A stretch of 35,754 nucleotides of DNA from an uncultured Lentisphaerota bacterium (GCA_903889245.1 CAISWQ010000084.1:1-35754), one strand, 5' to 3'. Numbered from the stretch's first letter, positions 1 to 8,525 are shown. The notes: a model not told the origin generated them from the sequence alone. Translations and numbers: made by a program.

Positions 1-111
1 ATTCAACTGCTGGTGCAGAAAGCGTGCGGCTATCGGAATCGCGAGAGACTCAAAGCAGACATCCTCTTTCACTTGGGCGGCTTGAACCTCGATCCGGTTC
101 GCGCTCAATGA
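1..111 (+). mobile_element. C-terminal fragment of a probable transposase (ISL3-like), cut by the window edge
   Basis: Frame 1 is open from base 1 to a TGA at 109-111 and gives 36 residues. They include KACGYRNRERLKADILFHLG and end in GGLNLDPVRAQ. An aromatic 'GYRN/GFRN' segment followed by a short hydrophobic stretch close to the stop is how I remember the C-termini of ISL3-type DDE transposases. The family name is from memory and only the last part of the protein is visible. Bases 112-183, between this stop and the next gene, hold no gene and no inverted repeat I could recognise, so the end of the element is not located. It could instead be the end of an unrelated host gene. Confidence 0.45.
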
Positions 112-183
112 AAAATCACCCCATGAACCCAGAAGAACCAGCAACACCTTGTCCCCGGTTCCAATGCAACCATGCACGTGGGG

Positions 184-564
184 TTATTCCCAAGAAGCCT
201 TTTGCTCTTCGTTCGTTACCGGTGTGGTCACGGCAGGCGTAACCTGTTCGACGCCGACGCGGCCGAGACGCTTGAAGAGTGGCGAGGAGGTCGGACGGGT
301 GGCGTACATCAGGTTCTCGCCTACTTCCTGCACGGCGGCCGCTGACGCGGCTGGTATGGGGGCGGGCGGTGCGGTGAAATGCAATTCCGGCTTGGGCACT
401 GGGGCCGCTTGGGCCGCCGCGGTACCGGCGGCGTGCTGGTGCTGCATGGCCAGATGATGCTTCTTGCGCCGGTTTGCAATCCAAAAGGCCGCCACCGCGA
501 ACAACATGGCGATACAGGTGGCGATGACCGCCGTTGTACCAATCAGATCGTTAAGCTCTCTCAT
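184..564 (-). CDS. Small single-pass membrane protein, function unknown
   Basis: A 126-residue protein not recognised as a member of a named family. Residues about 9-30 form one hydrophobic helix (ATCIAMLFAVAAFWIA). A basic cluster (NRRKKHH) follows, which predicts an N-out/C-in anchor. The rest is Ala/Pro-rich and probably disordered. Its ATG at 564 lies 14 bases inside the end of the upstream ATPase gene, so the two are translationally coupled. It is the last gene of a four-gene minus-strand operon with a response regulator and two ATPases. A membrane anchor or adaptor for the ExeA-like ATPase is a reasonable guess from context only. Confidence 0.6.
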   Translation of the reverse strand: MRELNDLIGTTAVIATCIAMLFAVAAFWIANRRKKHHLAMQHQHAAGTAAAQAAPVPKPELHFTAPPAPIPAASAAAVQEVGENLMYATRPTSSPLFKRLGRVGVEQVTPAVTTPVTNEEQKASWE

Positions 565-1429
565 CGTGGTGTCCCCCTGGATTCGAGGCGCTGGCTAATT
601 GCAAGGCGGGCGTCTGGGTTTCATGGATGGCCTGATGCATGATGTCACCGGTGATGCGCGAGGCATGCATGGCGCATCCGATGAGCATCGCGGTGTCGCA
701 CATGTTGTTGATCAGTCGTGGCAGCCCTTGGCTGGCCTGAAAAACTTCTTGCAGAGCGCCTTCCTCAAAGATCCAGATATCGCCACCGGCAGCGCGGACA
801 CGGTGCTGGACATACTCGACCACCTGCCGGTCGTTTAAGGGCTCCAACCGCCAGTTGAACTGGAAGCGCTGGGCGAGCGACGGTTCAGCCGCCATGTGCT
901 GCAAGAGATCGTGGTGGCCGGACAGCAGAATGGTGATGGCCGTATCCACGGGCGTACCGTCGCGCCGGCGCACGCGGATGTTGCTCAACAGGTGCAGGAA
1001 CTCGAAGGAGGCGTTCTCGCGCAACATCTGAGCTTCGTCAATACTCAAGACCAAGTGCCGGGTGGCGGGGTTATCCTCGGCGAAGAGAGCTTGGATGATG
1101 TCCAGCGCGGCGGCGAGATCGTCAATCGGTTGGCGGTGACCGAGGCGCGCGAGAAACTGCTTGGCGAAGGCGAGTGTGCTGACCGGTGGCGCATCCAGTT
1201 GGATATAAAGCGTTCCAGGCCGATTGCGGATTTTTTCAGCAAGCAGTTCCATGACCATGGACTTGCCGACACCATAGGGACCAGACAGTGTCCCGCCGAG
1301 TTTCTGCTCTTCGACCAAGTATAATAGGCGTGCCAAGCCTTCGCGGTGCTGGTCGGAGAGGTAGGCGAAACGTGTGTCAGTGGCATTCTGAAAAGGACGC
1401 TCCCGCAGGCCCCAGTACTGGAAATGCAT
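551..1429 (-). CDS. ExeA/GspA-like AAA+ ATPase
   Basis: A 292-residue AAA ATPase of the ExeA/MshM type. It opens with the family's typical N-terminus (YWGLRERPFQNATD). Walker A is GPYGVGKS at residues 50-57, Walker B is LVLSIDEAQ with D131/E132, and a sensor-like segment reads ILLSGHHDL. Relatives drive assembly of type II secretion or type IV pilus machinery, and one subfamily sits in exopolysaccharide/PEP-CTERM loci. No peptidoglycan-binding domain is attached, unlike full-length ExeA. The ATG at 1429 directly follows the TAA of the KaiC-like gene (TAAATG). Position next to a polysaccharide synthase gene pair suggests a role in envelope polysaccharide or secretion, which is an inference. 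Confidence 0.85.
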   Translation of the reverse strand: MHFQYWGLRERPFQNATDTRFAYLSDQHREGLARLLYLVEEQKLGGTLSGPYGVGKSMVMELLAEKIRNRPGTLYIQLDAPPVSTLAFAKQFLARLGHRQPIDDLAAALDIIQALFAEDNPATRHLVLSIDEAQMLRENASFEFLHLLSNIRVRRRDGTPVDTAITILLSGHHDLLQHMAAEPSLAQRFQFNWRLEPLNDRQVVEYVQHRVRAAGGDIWIFEEGALQEVFQASQGLPRLINNMCDTAMLIGCAMHASRITGDIMHQAIHETQTPALQLASASNPGGHHDERA

Positions 1430-2395
1430 TTAGGCTCCTCCTCTGCCCGGCCCTGCACGCATGGGCGGCGGCACCCCCGCCGCGCCTGGCGCCGGGCGTG
1501 CGCCCGGCTGGCTTTGATTCAACATGAGGGAGGCAAAACTGGCGCGACCTTTGCTGGCCGCGGGCGCCACTGCTTCGGAGAGATGCGCGTGCTGTGCGTA
1601 GGTCGGGGAAACGGACGAAGGCGGGGGCGCAGGTTGTTGAGCCGCCGCGGTCGCCGCGGCAATACTGACCGGCGACGTAGCCGGCTTCGCTGGTGCGGCG
1701 ACGGGAGCCGCCGCATGCAACGCGATACCCTTATGAACGATAATGTCGAAGAAGAACCCCTCCGGGTCCGCGTTGAGGCCCAGATATTTATTGACCACCA
1801 TCTGATGAGCTTGCACGCCCTGATCGTGGTTGAGTGAAATCGAAACCGGGACCACATCCTCGACCAGTTTGCGCAGACGGACGGCGGGGGCGGAAACTGG
1901 GCGGGGAAGAGTGAAAAGCGCTGTCACTCCGAGACGTTCAAACGCGCGCACCAACGAGAAGACATGTTCCGGCAGGTGGGTGGCATCTGGCAGCGTGATC
2001 CAAGGCAGCACGCTATCAATCACCACGCGTTGTACCGCCTGCTGCTCAATGATTTCCTTCAACTGGATAAAGCCATCAGGAGGCAGGTTGATGTTGGCCT
2101 CGTGATCGCGGCCGGGGACAAACTCGTTGTATTCCAGCAGAGTCAACGCGCCCGACTCGATCGCCGGGGCCAAGGGCAGATTCAAGGACTCGGCGGTAAT
2201 AACCAGATCTTGTGACGGACGAGTGGAGAGCATCAGCGCGCGCTCCTGTTGCCGCAAGGCCTGCGCGATGAAGTGCAACCCCACAATTGTCTTGCCGGCG
2301 CCGGCCCGACCGGTGACCAAGGCAACCCGGTTGGGGTAGATACCGCCATATTTGGCATCGAAGAAGGGTATTCCCAACGGTGTTTTGATGATCAT
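1430..2395 (-). CDS. KaiC/RAD55-like RecA-fold ATPase with disordered tail
   Basis: A 321-residue protein with a single RecA-type domain (about residues 1-220) and an Ala/Pro-rich tail (about 220-321). Walker A is GRAGAGKT at residues 29-36, preceded by the KaiC/RadA-like opening GIPFFDAKYGGIYPNRVALV. A Walker B-like strand reads RVVIDSV. Where KaiC and RadA proteins carry catalytic glutamates on the second strand (an 'EE' pair), this protein reads LMLSTRPSQD. ATP binding is therefore likely but hydrolysis may be weak or lost. Its start overlaps the response regulator's end by 4 bases (ATGA). The pairing with a CheY-like protein recalls regulatory KaiC-like proteins rather than DNA repair enzymes. 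Confidence 0.75.
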   Translation of the reverse strand: MIIKTPLGIPFFDAKYGGIYPNRVALVTGRAGAGKTIVGLHFIAQALRQQERALMLSTRPSQDLVITAESLNLPLAPAIESGALTLLEYNEFVPGRDHEANINLPPDGFIQLKEIIEQQAVQRVVIDSVLPWITLPDATHLPEHVFSLVRAFERLGVTALFTLPRPVSAPAVRLRKLVEDVVPVSISLNHDQGVQAHQMVVNKYLGLNADPEGFFFDIIVHKGIALHAAAPVAAPAKPATSPVSIAAATAAAQQPAPPPSSVSPTYAQHAHLSEAVAPAASKGRASFASLMLNQSQPGARPAPGAAGVPPPMRAGPGRGGA

Positions 2396-2793
2396 ACTTG
2401 CCCCCTGTTGACGGAAGCACCCGCGACAGGCTTGGCCTTCAAAATCTTCTCAATGCTGGACCGCACAAACGTCATCTCAAAGGGCTTGGTAAGAAAATCG
2501 GTGATGCCCAATTTTTCGCATTCGCCGAGGGCCTCGGGGGAGGGGTAGCCGGAAACAACAACAATCGGCGTCTGGGGTTGCGCCGCGCGCAGACGGCGGA
2601 TCAAATCCAAGCCGCTGATGGTACCCGGCATTTGCAGGTCGGACACAATGACGGCATACTGCCCCATCCGCGCCAAGTCCAGGCCCTTTTGTCCGTCGCT
2701 GGCCACATCCACCTCGTGGCCCATCTCCTGCACGATCCGCTTCAACAATGCCCAGACGACCGGCTCATCTTCGATGATCAGAATCTTCGTCAT
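2392..2793 (-). CDS. Single-domain response regulator (CheY-like)
   Basis: A 133-residue receiver domain with every key residue present: acidic pair E8/D9 (ILIIEDEP), phospho-acceptor D52 (IVSDLQMPG), switch Ser81 (VVVSGYP) and Lys103 (FLTKPFE). There is no output domain, only about 12 extra residues at the C-terminus. It is the first gene of the minus-strand operon and diverges from the glycosyltransferase gene across an 88-bp region. No histidine kinase is in the window. It probably acts by protein contact, perhaps on the KaiC-like ATPase encoded next to it, which is inference from the ATGA overlap. Confidence 0.9.
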   Translation of the reverse strand: MTKILIIEDEPVVWALLKRIVQEMGHEVDVASDGQKGLDLARMGQYAVIVSDLQMPGTISGLDLIRRLRAAQPQTPIVVVSGYPSPEALGECEKLGITDFLTKPFEMTFVRSSIEKILKAKPVAGASVNRGQV

Positions 2794-2825
2794 GGTCAGC
2801 CCCGTGTTGATTTCCTACAGCGCAC

Positions 2826-2854
2826 TTGCACTTGATGCGCGGCTATAGTATAAA
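2826..2854 (+). promoter_or_regulatory. Sigma70-like promoter for the polysaccharide operon
   Basis: TTGCAC (2826-2831), a 17-base spacer and TATAAA (2849-2854) stand in the divergent region. The predicted start is near 2861 and AGAGGGA serves as ribosome binding site just before the ATG at 2882. The -10 box matches consensus in five of six bases and the -35 box in only three. The complementary strand holds a possible TATACT for the divergent response-regulator operon, but its -35 partner is poor. Confidence 0.45.
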
Positions 2855-2881
2855 CGACGCCGTTCAAATGCAAGAGGGAAT

Positions 2882-4399
2882 ATGATTGGCTCTACGCCGC
2901 AGCAGAATCAGGGTGCTCCAGTTGCATTGGCGGGGACGGAACAGCGCGCGGCCGGTGTTATGACCGAGCAGAAAATGGGGATCAAGGATCGTTGCCCACA
3001 TTGCCGTTTGAGTATTCGTGTGGTCCAGACTCCGGCCCCCATGGTTTGCCCGTTCTGTGAACAGCGCATGACGCGGGAGGAATCCCCCCTGCAACCGGCA
3101 ACGCCCGAACCGCCAGGTGTATTGGGCACGCGCAACGGCGTGGAGAACTATTCGCGCCCGACCCGGTTGATCATCATCCTGTTGACGTTTTTCATTGTGC
3201 TGCTGCTCTCTGTCGCCGTGTTTTTGAAGTTGTATAACCTTCAATACTATTGGTATCAGCCGTGGGTCAATTTCTACAGCTTGACGGTTGGCATCTTTAT
3301 CCTGTCGCGGTTTTTCCTGTCCGCTTTCTACATGGCCCCGCCGGATGTCGGCTATGAGCCCACCGTGGCGGTTATTGTTGCCTGCCGCAATGAGGAAGGC
3401 TCCATTGAGAAGACCATTGGCCGTATTTATGCCGAGGGTTATCCGCACTCCAAATTGGAAGTGGTGGCTGTCAATGATGGCTCAACGGACAATACGCTGG
3501 CCGAAATGATGCGCAGCCAGGCGCGCCACCCCGCTTTAATCGTGGTGGATTTCGAGACGAATCTGGGTAAGCGGCATGGAATGGCTGTGGGCGCCCGGCT
3601 CGCGCGCAGCGAAGTGCTGGTCTATGTGGATTCCGACAGTTTCCTGTTCCCCGGTGCCATTCACAAGGTGGTGCAGGGCTTGGCCGATCCCACTGTGGCG
3701 GCCGTGGCCGGGCATACCGACGTGGAGAATGTGGATGTCAATGTGCTGACCAAGATGCAGGATGTCCGTTATTTTGTTTCGTATCGTGTCATGAAGGCAG
3801 CGGAGAGTTTGTTTGGCGCCGTGAGTTGTTGCCCGGGCTGTTTCTCTGCCTACCGCAAATCTTGTGTGTTGCACGTCTTGGATGCGTGGTTGCACCAGAA
3901 GTTCTTGGGCCGCTATGCCACCTTCGGAGATGATCGTGCCTTGACGAACATGCTGCTGAAGAACTATCGGATTCTCTACGATGATGAAGCCTTGGCCACG
4001 ACGATTGTGCCTGAGCATTGGGGCAAGTACATCAAGCAGCAGTGCCGCTGGAAGCGTTCGTGGGTGCGTGAAATGTTCCTTGCTGGTCGCTTTCTGTGGC
4101 GCAAGCACCCGGTGGCGGCCATTTCCTGGTATGCGATGACGGTGTTGCCGATGATCGCGCCGTTGATCATGTTCAATGCACTGATTGTCATTCCGTTGAC
4201 CTTGCACATTGTGCCGGCCTTCTATATCGGCGGTGTATTGGTCGTGACCTTGCTCTGGTCGTTATACTATCTGGAAAAGACCGGTCGGCCGCATTGGTGG
4301 ACCGGTTTCGTCTTCGTCATTACCTATGTCTTATTCTTCAGTTGGCAGGGGTATTACGCGTTCGCAACGATGCGGAAAACTTCATGGGGGACACGATGA
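2882..4399 (+). CDS. Processive membrane glycosyltransferase family 2 (NodC/PgaC/hyaluronan-synthase type) with N-terminal zinc ribbon
   Basis: A 505-residue inner-membrane polysaccharide synthase. Two CxxC pairs (CPHC 38-41, CPFC 56-59) form a probable zinc ribbon. Helices follow at about 96-118 and 131-150. The GT-A domain has VACRNEE (167-172), NDGS (198-201), DSDS as the DxD motif (250-253), CCPGCFSAYR (316-325), GDDRALT with the catalytic acid (349-355) and QQCRW as QxxRW (386-390). Several helices close the protein. These motifs mark a processive beta-glycosyltransferase using a UDP-sugar, most likely UDP-GlcNAc. The start has RBS AGAGGGA. The stop overlaps the next ATG (ATGA), coupling it to the PgaB-like protein. 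The cytoplasmic zinc ribbon is not part of standard PgaC or NodC. Substrate is not determined by the sequence. Confidence 0.88.
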   Translation: MIGSTPQQNQGAPVALAGTEQRAAGVMTEQKMGIKDRCPHCRLSIRVVQTPAPMVCPFCEQRMTREESPLQPATPEPPGVLGTRNGVENYSRPTRLIIILLTFFIVLLLSVAVFLKLYNLQYYWYQPWVNFYSLTVGIFILSRFFLSAFYMAPPDVGYEPTVAVIVACRNEEGSIEKTIGRIYAEGYPHSKLEVVAVNDGSTDNTLAEMMRSQARHPALIVVDFETNLGKRHGMAVGARLARSEVLVYVDSDSFLFPGAIHKVVQGLADPTVAAVAGHTDVENVDVNVLTKMQDVRYFVSYRVMKAAESLFGAVSCCPGCFSAYRKSCVLHVLDAWLHQKFLGRYATFGDDRALTNMLLKNYRILYDDEALATTIVPEHWGKYIKQQCRWKRSWVREMFLAGRFLWRKHPVAAISWYAMTVLPMIAPLIMFNALIVIPLTLHIVPAFYIGGVLVVTLLWSLYYLEKTGRPHWWTGFVFVITYVLFFSWQGYYAFATMRKTSWGTR

Positions 4400-7300
4400 T
4401 TACACAACAACAGCAGCAACCGGTGCCAACCCAGCCTGTGAGCAGTCGTGGCGAGTCACCTGACCGGAGGTATATCCAGCCGGTGACCGTCTCCTATGCA
4501 TCTTCATGGATGCATTTTCTCATCGTGCTCTGTCTGCTGATTGCGTGGTATTTCCCGATGCGTATTCTGATCGGACATTGGCTGTGGCCCAAGATTGATC
4601 CAGGTCCCCGGACCTCCCATGCGTTTGTCGCCCTGGCTTACGAGGGGGTTTCCAAGCGTACCAACGAAGTCAGCACGGCGCTCTTCGTAGAGCATCTGGA
4701 TGCCTTGCGCGACCGCGGCTACGTGCCCATTGGCCTGGAAGATGTGCGGCAACTGGTGTACGACGGTAAACCAGTACCCCAGAAAGCCGTGCTGTTGACC
4801 TTTGACCATGGCCGCAAAACCTCCTATTTTGCGGTGGACTCCATTCTCCGCGGGGCCGGTTGGAAGGCGGTGATGTTCCTATGGACCAAGCCGATCATTG
4901 AAAAGGACTCGGCTGCGTTGCTGTGGCCCTATATCCGCATCATGTCCCGTTCCGGCACGTGGGAACTCGGTGCGCAAAGTCATAACGGATTCGCCTCTAT
5001 CCCAGCCAGTCCGCGTGGTTATCTGGGGCACTTCATGACCACCGCCCAATGGCTGGCCGAGGAGAACCGCTTTGAAACGCCTGTTGAGTTTGCCAACCGG
5101 TTGGCGACGGATCACGATGTTTGTCTTCAGACCATTGAGAAAAAAGTGGGTGTCAAGCCGATGGCTTTCGCCTATCCCTATGGGGATTTTGGCCAGTTTG
5201 AATCCCGTGCTGTGTTTGCGCGACGCGTCAATCTGCAACTCGCCAACAAGTATTATGGTCTCGGCTTTCTGACCGGCAATCTGGCGGCCAATACCCGATA
5301 TAGCGATCCCAAACGTCTCAACCGCGTGCGTGTCAAACCAGAGTGGAGTGGGGAGGATCTCGCCGCTTTTCTGGACCGTTCCTGGCCCATTGAGGAAAAC
5401 AACGCTTCCACCAACTCCTCGCGTATGGCTTCTGCTTGGATTGTGGACTGGGGCGGGATGAAAGAGGAAAAAAACCGCATGACGCTGTATGCTCCGGAGC
5501 AGATCTCCGGCGCCAAGATGTGGTTGGCCGGCAGTGATTTGACCAAGGATTTCTTTGCGCGCGTCATCTTTAGTGATCTAAACGGCCAGATGGGCATTTA
5601 TGCGCGCGCTGCAGCCGATGAGGAATCCTATGTGTACCTCGGTCTTGATTCCCAAGGCTCTGTCTGGTTGCGCCAGACGCGGTTTGGCAAGGATGCTAGC
5701 CGCATTGAGGAAGAGCAGTCGCGTGACATGAGTGTGTGGTTGCGCCAGAAGCACGTCAGTCTTGAGCGTTTCACCTTGGCGTCTGCTCACACCTATGTGG
5801 ATCCTTCCCGCGAGCATGCCTTGGATATCTATGCCCGCGGACCCTTGCTCTTCGCGCGGTTGGATGGCAAGCCGATCTTCAATGACCGCGTTTTGCTGCG
5901 TGGCGACATGAAGCCCGGCATGCTGGGGTTGAGCGTGTGGCATCCTGAAAAGGGCCGTGCCAAGGTGACCGTCTCCGAAATCGCATTACGGACTCAGGAT
6001 CAGGCCTTGGCCGCTTGGAACTCGGCCAGCCAGATGGACCCGGCGGTGTTCCGGTGGGTGCATCAAAATGCCTATCACCTCACCGATATCAGCCCGCCGT
6101 GGATCAATTTCTCACCCTCCGGGCAGATGATCAAATCATCTTGGGATCCCCATGCCTATCGCATGCTATCCCAGATGTATCAATTGCGCCTGGTGCCGCG
6201 TGTGGTGATCAACGATGAGCGCGCCCTGACCCGCCTCGCCCCCTCGCAGTTAGGCGACCGCTTGGCAGAGACAAAGGCGCAAGGGCTGTATGTGGCCATG
6301 GATGAGATGCAGAATCCCTCCTCCCAGCGCATCATGGCCTGGCTACAGCAATGTGCGCAGGATTTGCGCGGGCGCGGAATGAGTATGTTGGTGCGCTTGC
6401 CGGCGGCGTTGGAAAAGCCGGCCATCGTGCGCTCTCTGCTGGCGATGAGCCCGCAATTGCAAGTGGTTGCCGCGCCGACTTCGCCCCTGCGGGCCCCGGA
6501 CGCCAAGGGCAAGACGAATGTGCCCACTGCGCAGTTGGAACAGGTGCCGGAACCCGATCAGGATAAGGACATGCCTGTCTTCTATGAACTCAATGCCTCT
6601 GCGGAGACGCAGGGCGAGCCGACCCCGGCTTTCCAAGCCTCACGCCTGCAGCAGGACGGGCAAGCGGCCTTCCTTGATGCCGACTACAATAAGGCCATCA
6701 GCCTCTGGCAGAAGTGGTTCTCCTTTGAGCCCAACAATCCACGTGCGCCGATGCTCATTGGTGATGCGTATCTCCGGTTAGGCGACCTCAAACAGGCGCT
6801 GACCAACTACGACACCAGTCTGAACTTGGATCCCGGCCAGATCCGCTTGGCGCTGCGCCGCGCCGGCTTGCTTGATACCATGGGCCGTTCCGAGGACGCC
6901 ATGAACGGACTGAATATGTATGCCCGTCTGTTCCCGGAAAACACCGAAATCATGCTTGCGCAGGCCGAGTGGTTGCGCCGGCACGAGCGCGGGCCCGAGG
7001 CCATTCCGATTGTGAAGCACGTCATCTCGACCGATACCAACAACTTCGAAGCGGCTGCCATGATGTTGCGTCTGCCCGTCTCCCCCGCGGAGTTTCGCTC
7101 CAACATGGAGACGCTGTTGCGTATTGGTGATAAACCCGAATTTCACTATGAGTTGGGCCAAGCCATCTGGAAGTATGATCTGTTGAGTATGCCCGGCAGC
7201 CATGCGCTTGTCCGCACGGTGCGCCGCGTGGCTACGCAGACCAAGGACACGCGTGTCGCCTCGCTCTATGAGCGTCTGTTGCCACGTACCTCGCAGGTCA

Positions 7301-8370
7301 CGGACGTCTTCGCTGGTGGCCGGATCAGCGATGCGTGGTGGCTTGATGGTGGTAATTTCAATGCGGAGGGTGGCAAACTGCAGTTCCGCACCGATGACAC
7401 CCATACCGAAGCCACCATCCGCCTCCTCGGTTCCGAGCACTTCCGCGATGCCTATGCCGAGGCCGTCTTTCAGCGCAAAAATGGAGCCTTCTGGCTCTAT
7501 GCCCGTCGTACCGGTGAGCATCTCGTCCGCTTCGGTCTGGACGAGGCGGGCAAGTTGTTCCTGCAACTGTGGCGTAACAGCCGCATAGTGGACCAACGCA
7601 CCAAGTCGTGGACCGAGCCCAAGGGTACCGCCAAACTCCGCCTCGAGGTGCGCGGCGATGGCGTCATGGGCTACATTGATGGGCAGCCCGCTTTCAATTC
7701 GCCCCTTGAGTTGCCGCGCGATTTTGAACTCGGCTGGGTGGGCATGGCGACTTTCAGCTCTGACCGCGGCAAAGCCCAAGCCATCCTCGAACGCGCCAGC
7801 GCCGGACCCCTCGCGCCGCGCCTGCTCTCGCTCTCTGCTCTGAAGGATGAGGCCGATCTGGACGCCAGCCTGGCCATCATCCGGCCTGAAATCAATCATC
7901 TCACCGATATTGCGCCGCAATGGTTCCGCATCGGCGCGGATGGTAACTGGGTGACGGCGCTTGGCAAGGAGGAGCAACTCCTGCGGCTGTTCGCGCGCTA
8001 TTATCGCGTCCGCCTGATGCCCACGGTCACGGTCGAACCCGGCGCCCAATTGCGGCCCGATGATCTGATTGCCAATGCCGCCAAGTACAAACTGGACGGC
8101 TTTACCCTCGTTTATCCCGTGCTGCCCGACGCCGCCTGGTTCGACGCCATGGAGCACGCGCTCGGCGCGGCCAATGTCAAAATTCTGGTGATCTCAATGG
8201 AGACCGATAAGGGGTTGGCCCGCATGCGTGGCGTGGCGGCGGGCGCCGACCTGCTTTCCACCAGTGTTGAACCTACGCAAGAAGCCCTGCTGCAGGTCTG
8301 GGGCCGCGATGGCGCGCATAAGCCGCTGACCGAACTGCCTGCCGCCAAACCAGCCCTGCTTCTATTCTGA
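4396..8370 (+). CDS. PgaB-like polysaccharide deacetylase fused to TPRs and duplicated sandwich/barrel-like modules
   Basis: A 1,324-residue membrane-anchored protein. The ATG at 4396 overlaps the previous stop and has GGGGG five bases upstream. A signal anchor spans about 39-60. A NodB-type deacetylase region follows (about 77-330: LTFDHG at 134-139, H196, FAYPYGD). The second Asp of the usual TFDDG motif, a metal ligand in PgaB, is His138, and the usual His pair is only SHNGF, so the metal site is altered. Then come a beta-sandwich-like region (about 360-530), a barrel-like region beginning LTDISPPW (about 557-700), TPR-like helices (about 745-880), a second sandwich (about 968-1135) and a second barrel-like region beginning LTDIAPQW (about 1165-1298). 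It probably modifies or exports the polymer made by the preceding synthase. Whether it deacetylates is uncertain. Confidence 0.75.
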   Translation: MITQQQQQPVPTQPVSSRGESPDRRYIQPVTVSYASSWMHFLIVLCLLIAWYFPMRILIGHWLWPKIDPGPRTSHAFVALAYEGVSKRTNEVSTALFVEHLDALRDRGYVPIGLEDVRQLVYDGKPVPQKAVLLTFDHGRKTSYFAVDSILRGAGWKAVMFLWTKPIIEKDSAALLWPYIRIMSRSGTWELGAQSHNGFASIPASPRGYLGHFMTTAQWLAEENRFETPVEFANRLATDHDVCLQTIEKKVGVKPMAFAYPYGDFGQFESRAVFARRVNLQLANKYYGLGFLTGNLAANTRYSDPKRLNRVRVKPEWSGEDLAAFLDRSWPIEENNASTNSSRMASAWIVDWGGMKEEKNRMTLYAPEQISGAKMWLAGSDLTKDFFARVIFSDLNGQMGIYARAAADEESYVYLGLDSQGSVWLRQTRFGKDASRIEEEQSRDMSVWLRQKHVSLERFTLASAHTYVDPSREHALDIYARGPLLFARLDGKPIFNDRVLLRGDMKPGMLGLSVWHPEKGRAKVTVSEIALRTQDQALAAWNSASQMDPAVFRWVHQNAYHLTDISPPWINFSPSGQMIKSSWDPHAYRMLSQMYQLRLVPRVVINDERALTRLAPSQLGDRLAETKAQGLYVAMDEMQNPSSQRIMAWLQQCAQDLRGRGMSMLVRLPAALEKPAIVRSLLAMSPQLQVVAAPTSPLRAPDAKGKTNVPTAQLEQVPEPDQDKDMPVFYELNASAETQGEPTPAFQASRLQQDGQAAFLDADYNKAISLWQKWFSFEPNNPRAPMLIGDAYLRLGDLKQALTNYDTSLNLDPGQIRLALRRAGLLDTMGRSEDAMNGLNMYARLFPENTEIMLAQAEWLRRHERGPEAIPIVKHVISTDTNNFEAAAMMLRLPVSPAEFRSNMETLLRIGDKPEFHYELGQAIWKYDLLSMPGSHALVRTVRRVATQTKDTRVASLYERLLPRTSQVTDVFAGGRISDAWWLDGGNFNAEGGKLQFRTDDTHTEATIRLLGSEHFRDAYAEAVFQRKNGAFWLYARRTGEHLVRFGLDEAGKLFLQLWRNSRIVDQRTKSWTEPKGTAKLRLEVRGDGVMGYIDGQPAFNSPLELPRDFELGWVGMATFSSDRGKAQAILERASAGPLAPRLLSLSALKDEADLDASLAIIRPEINHLTDIAPQWFRIGADGNWVTALGKEEQLLRLFARYYRVRLMPTVTVEPGAQLRPDDLIANAAKYKLDGFTLVYPVLPDAAWFDAMEHALGAANVKILVISMETDKGLARMRGVAAGADLLSTSVEPTQEALLQVWGRDGAHKPLTELPAAKPALLLF

Positions 8371-8384
8371 TAGCGGCAGTGCGT

Positions 8385-8427
8385 ACGGCGCGGTTTTCAG
8401 GGGTTGGAAACCGCGCCGTTTTCTTTT
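8385..8427 (+). terminator. Strong rho-independent terminator
   Basis: A perfect 12-bp stem (ACGGCGCGGTTT at 8385-8396 and its complement at 8408-8419) surrounds an 11-base loop and is followed by TTTCTTTT (8420-8427). It lies 15 bases after the deacetylase stop. The stem's inner part and loop coincide with the first, degenerate unit of palindrome array A. Confidence 0.88.
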
Positions 8428-8474
8428 CCAAACCTTGGAAACAAGCTGGGTACGCCAGTCCAATCCCTGGAAAA
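8393..8474. repeat. Palindrome array A, 3 units, 31-32 bp period
   Basis: Three 19-bp units related to TTTTCCAAGGCTTGGAAAA lie at 8393-8411 (degenerate: GTTTTCAGGGGTTGGAAAC), 8424-8442 (TTTTCCAAACCTTGGAAAC) and 8456-8474 (half-degenerate: CAGTCCAATCCCTGGAAAA). The steps are 31 and 32 bp. The spacers share no sequence. The array sits between convergent genes. Confidence 0.75.
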
Positions 8475-8525
8475 AAGATGTGTCTCCAAGAGAGGCGGGC
8501 GCGGCACGTCCGGCTTTGGCAGGCT

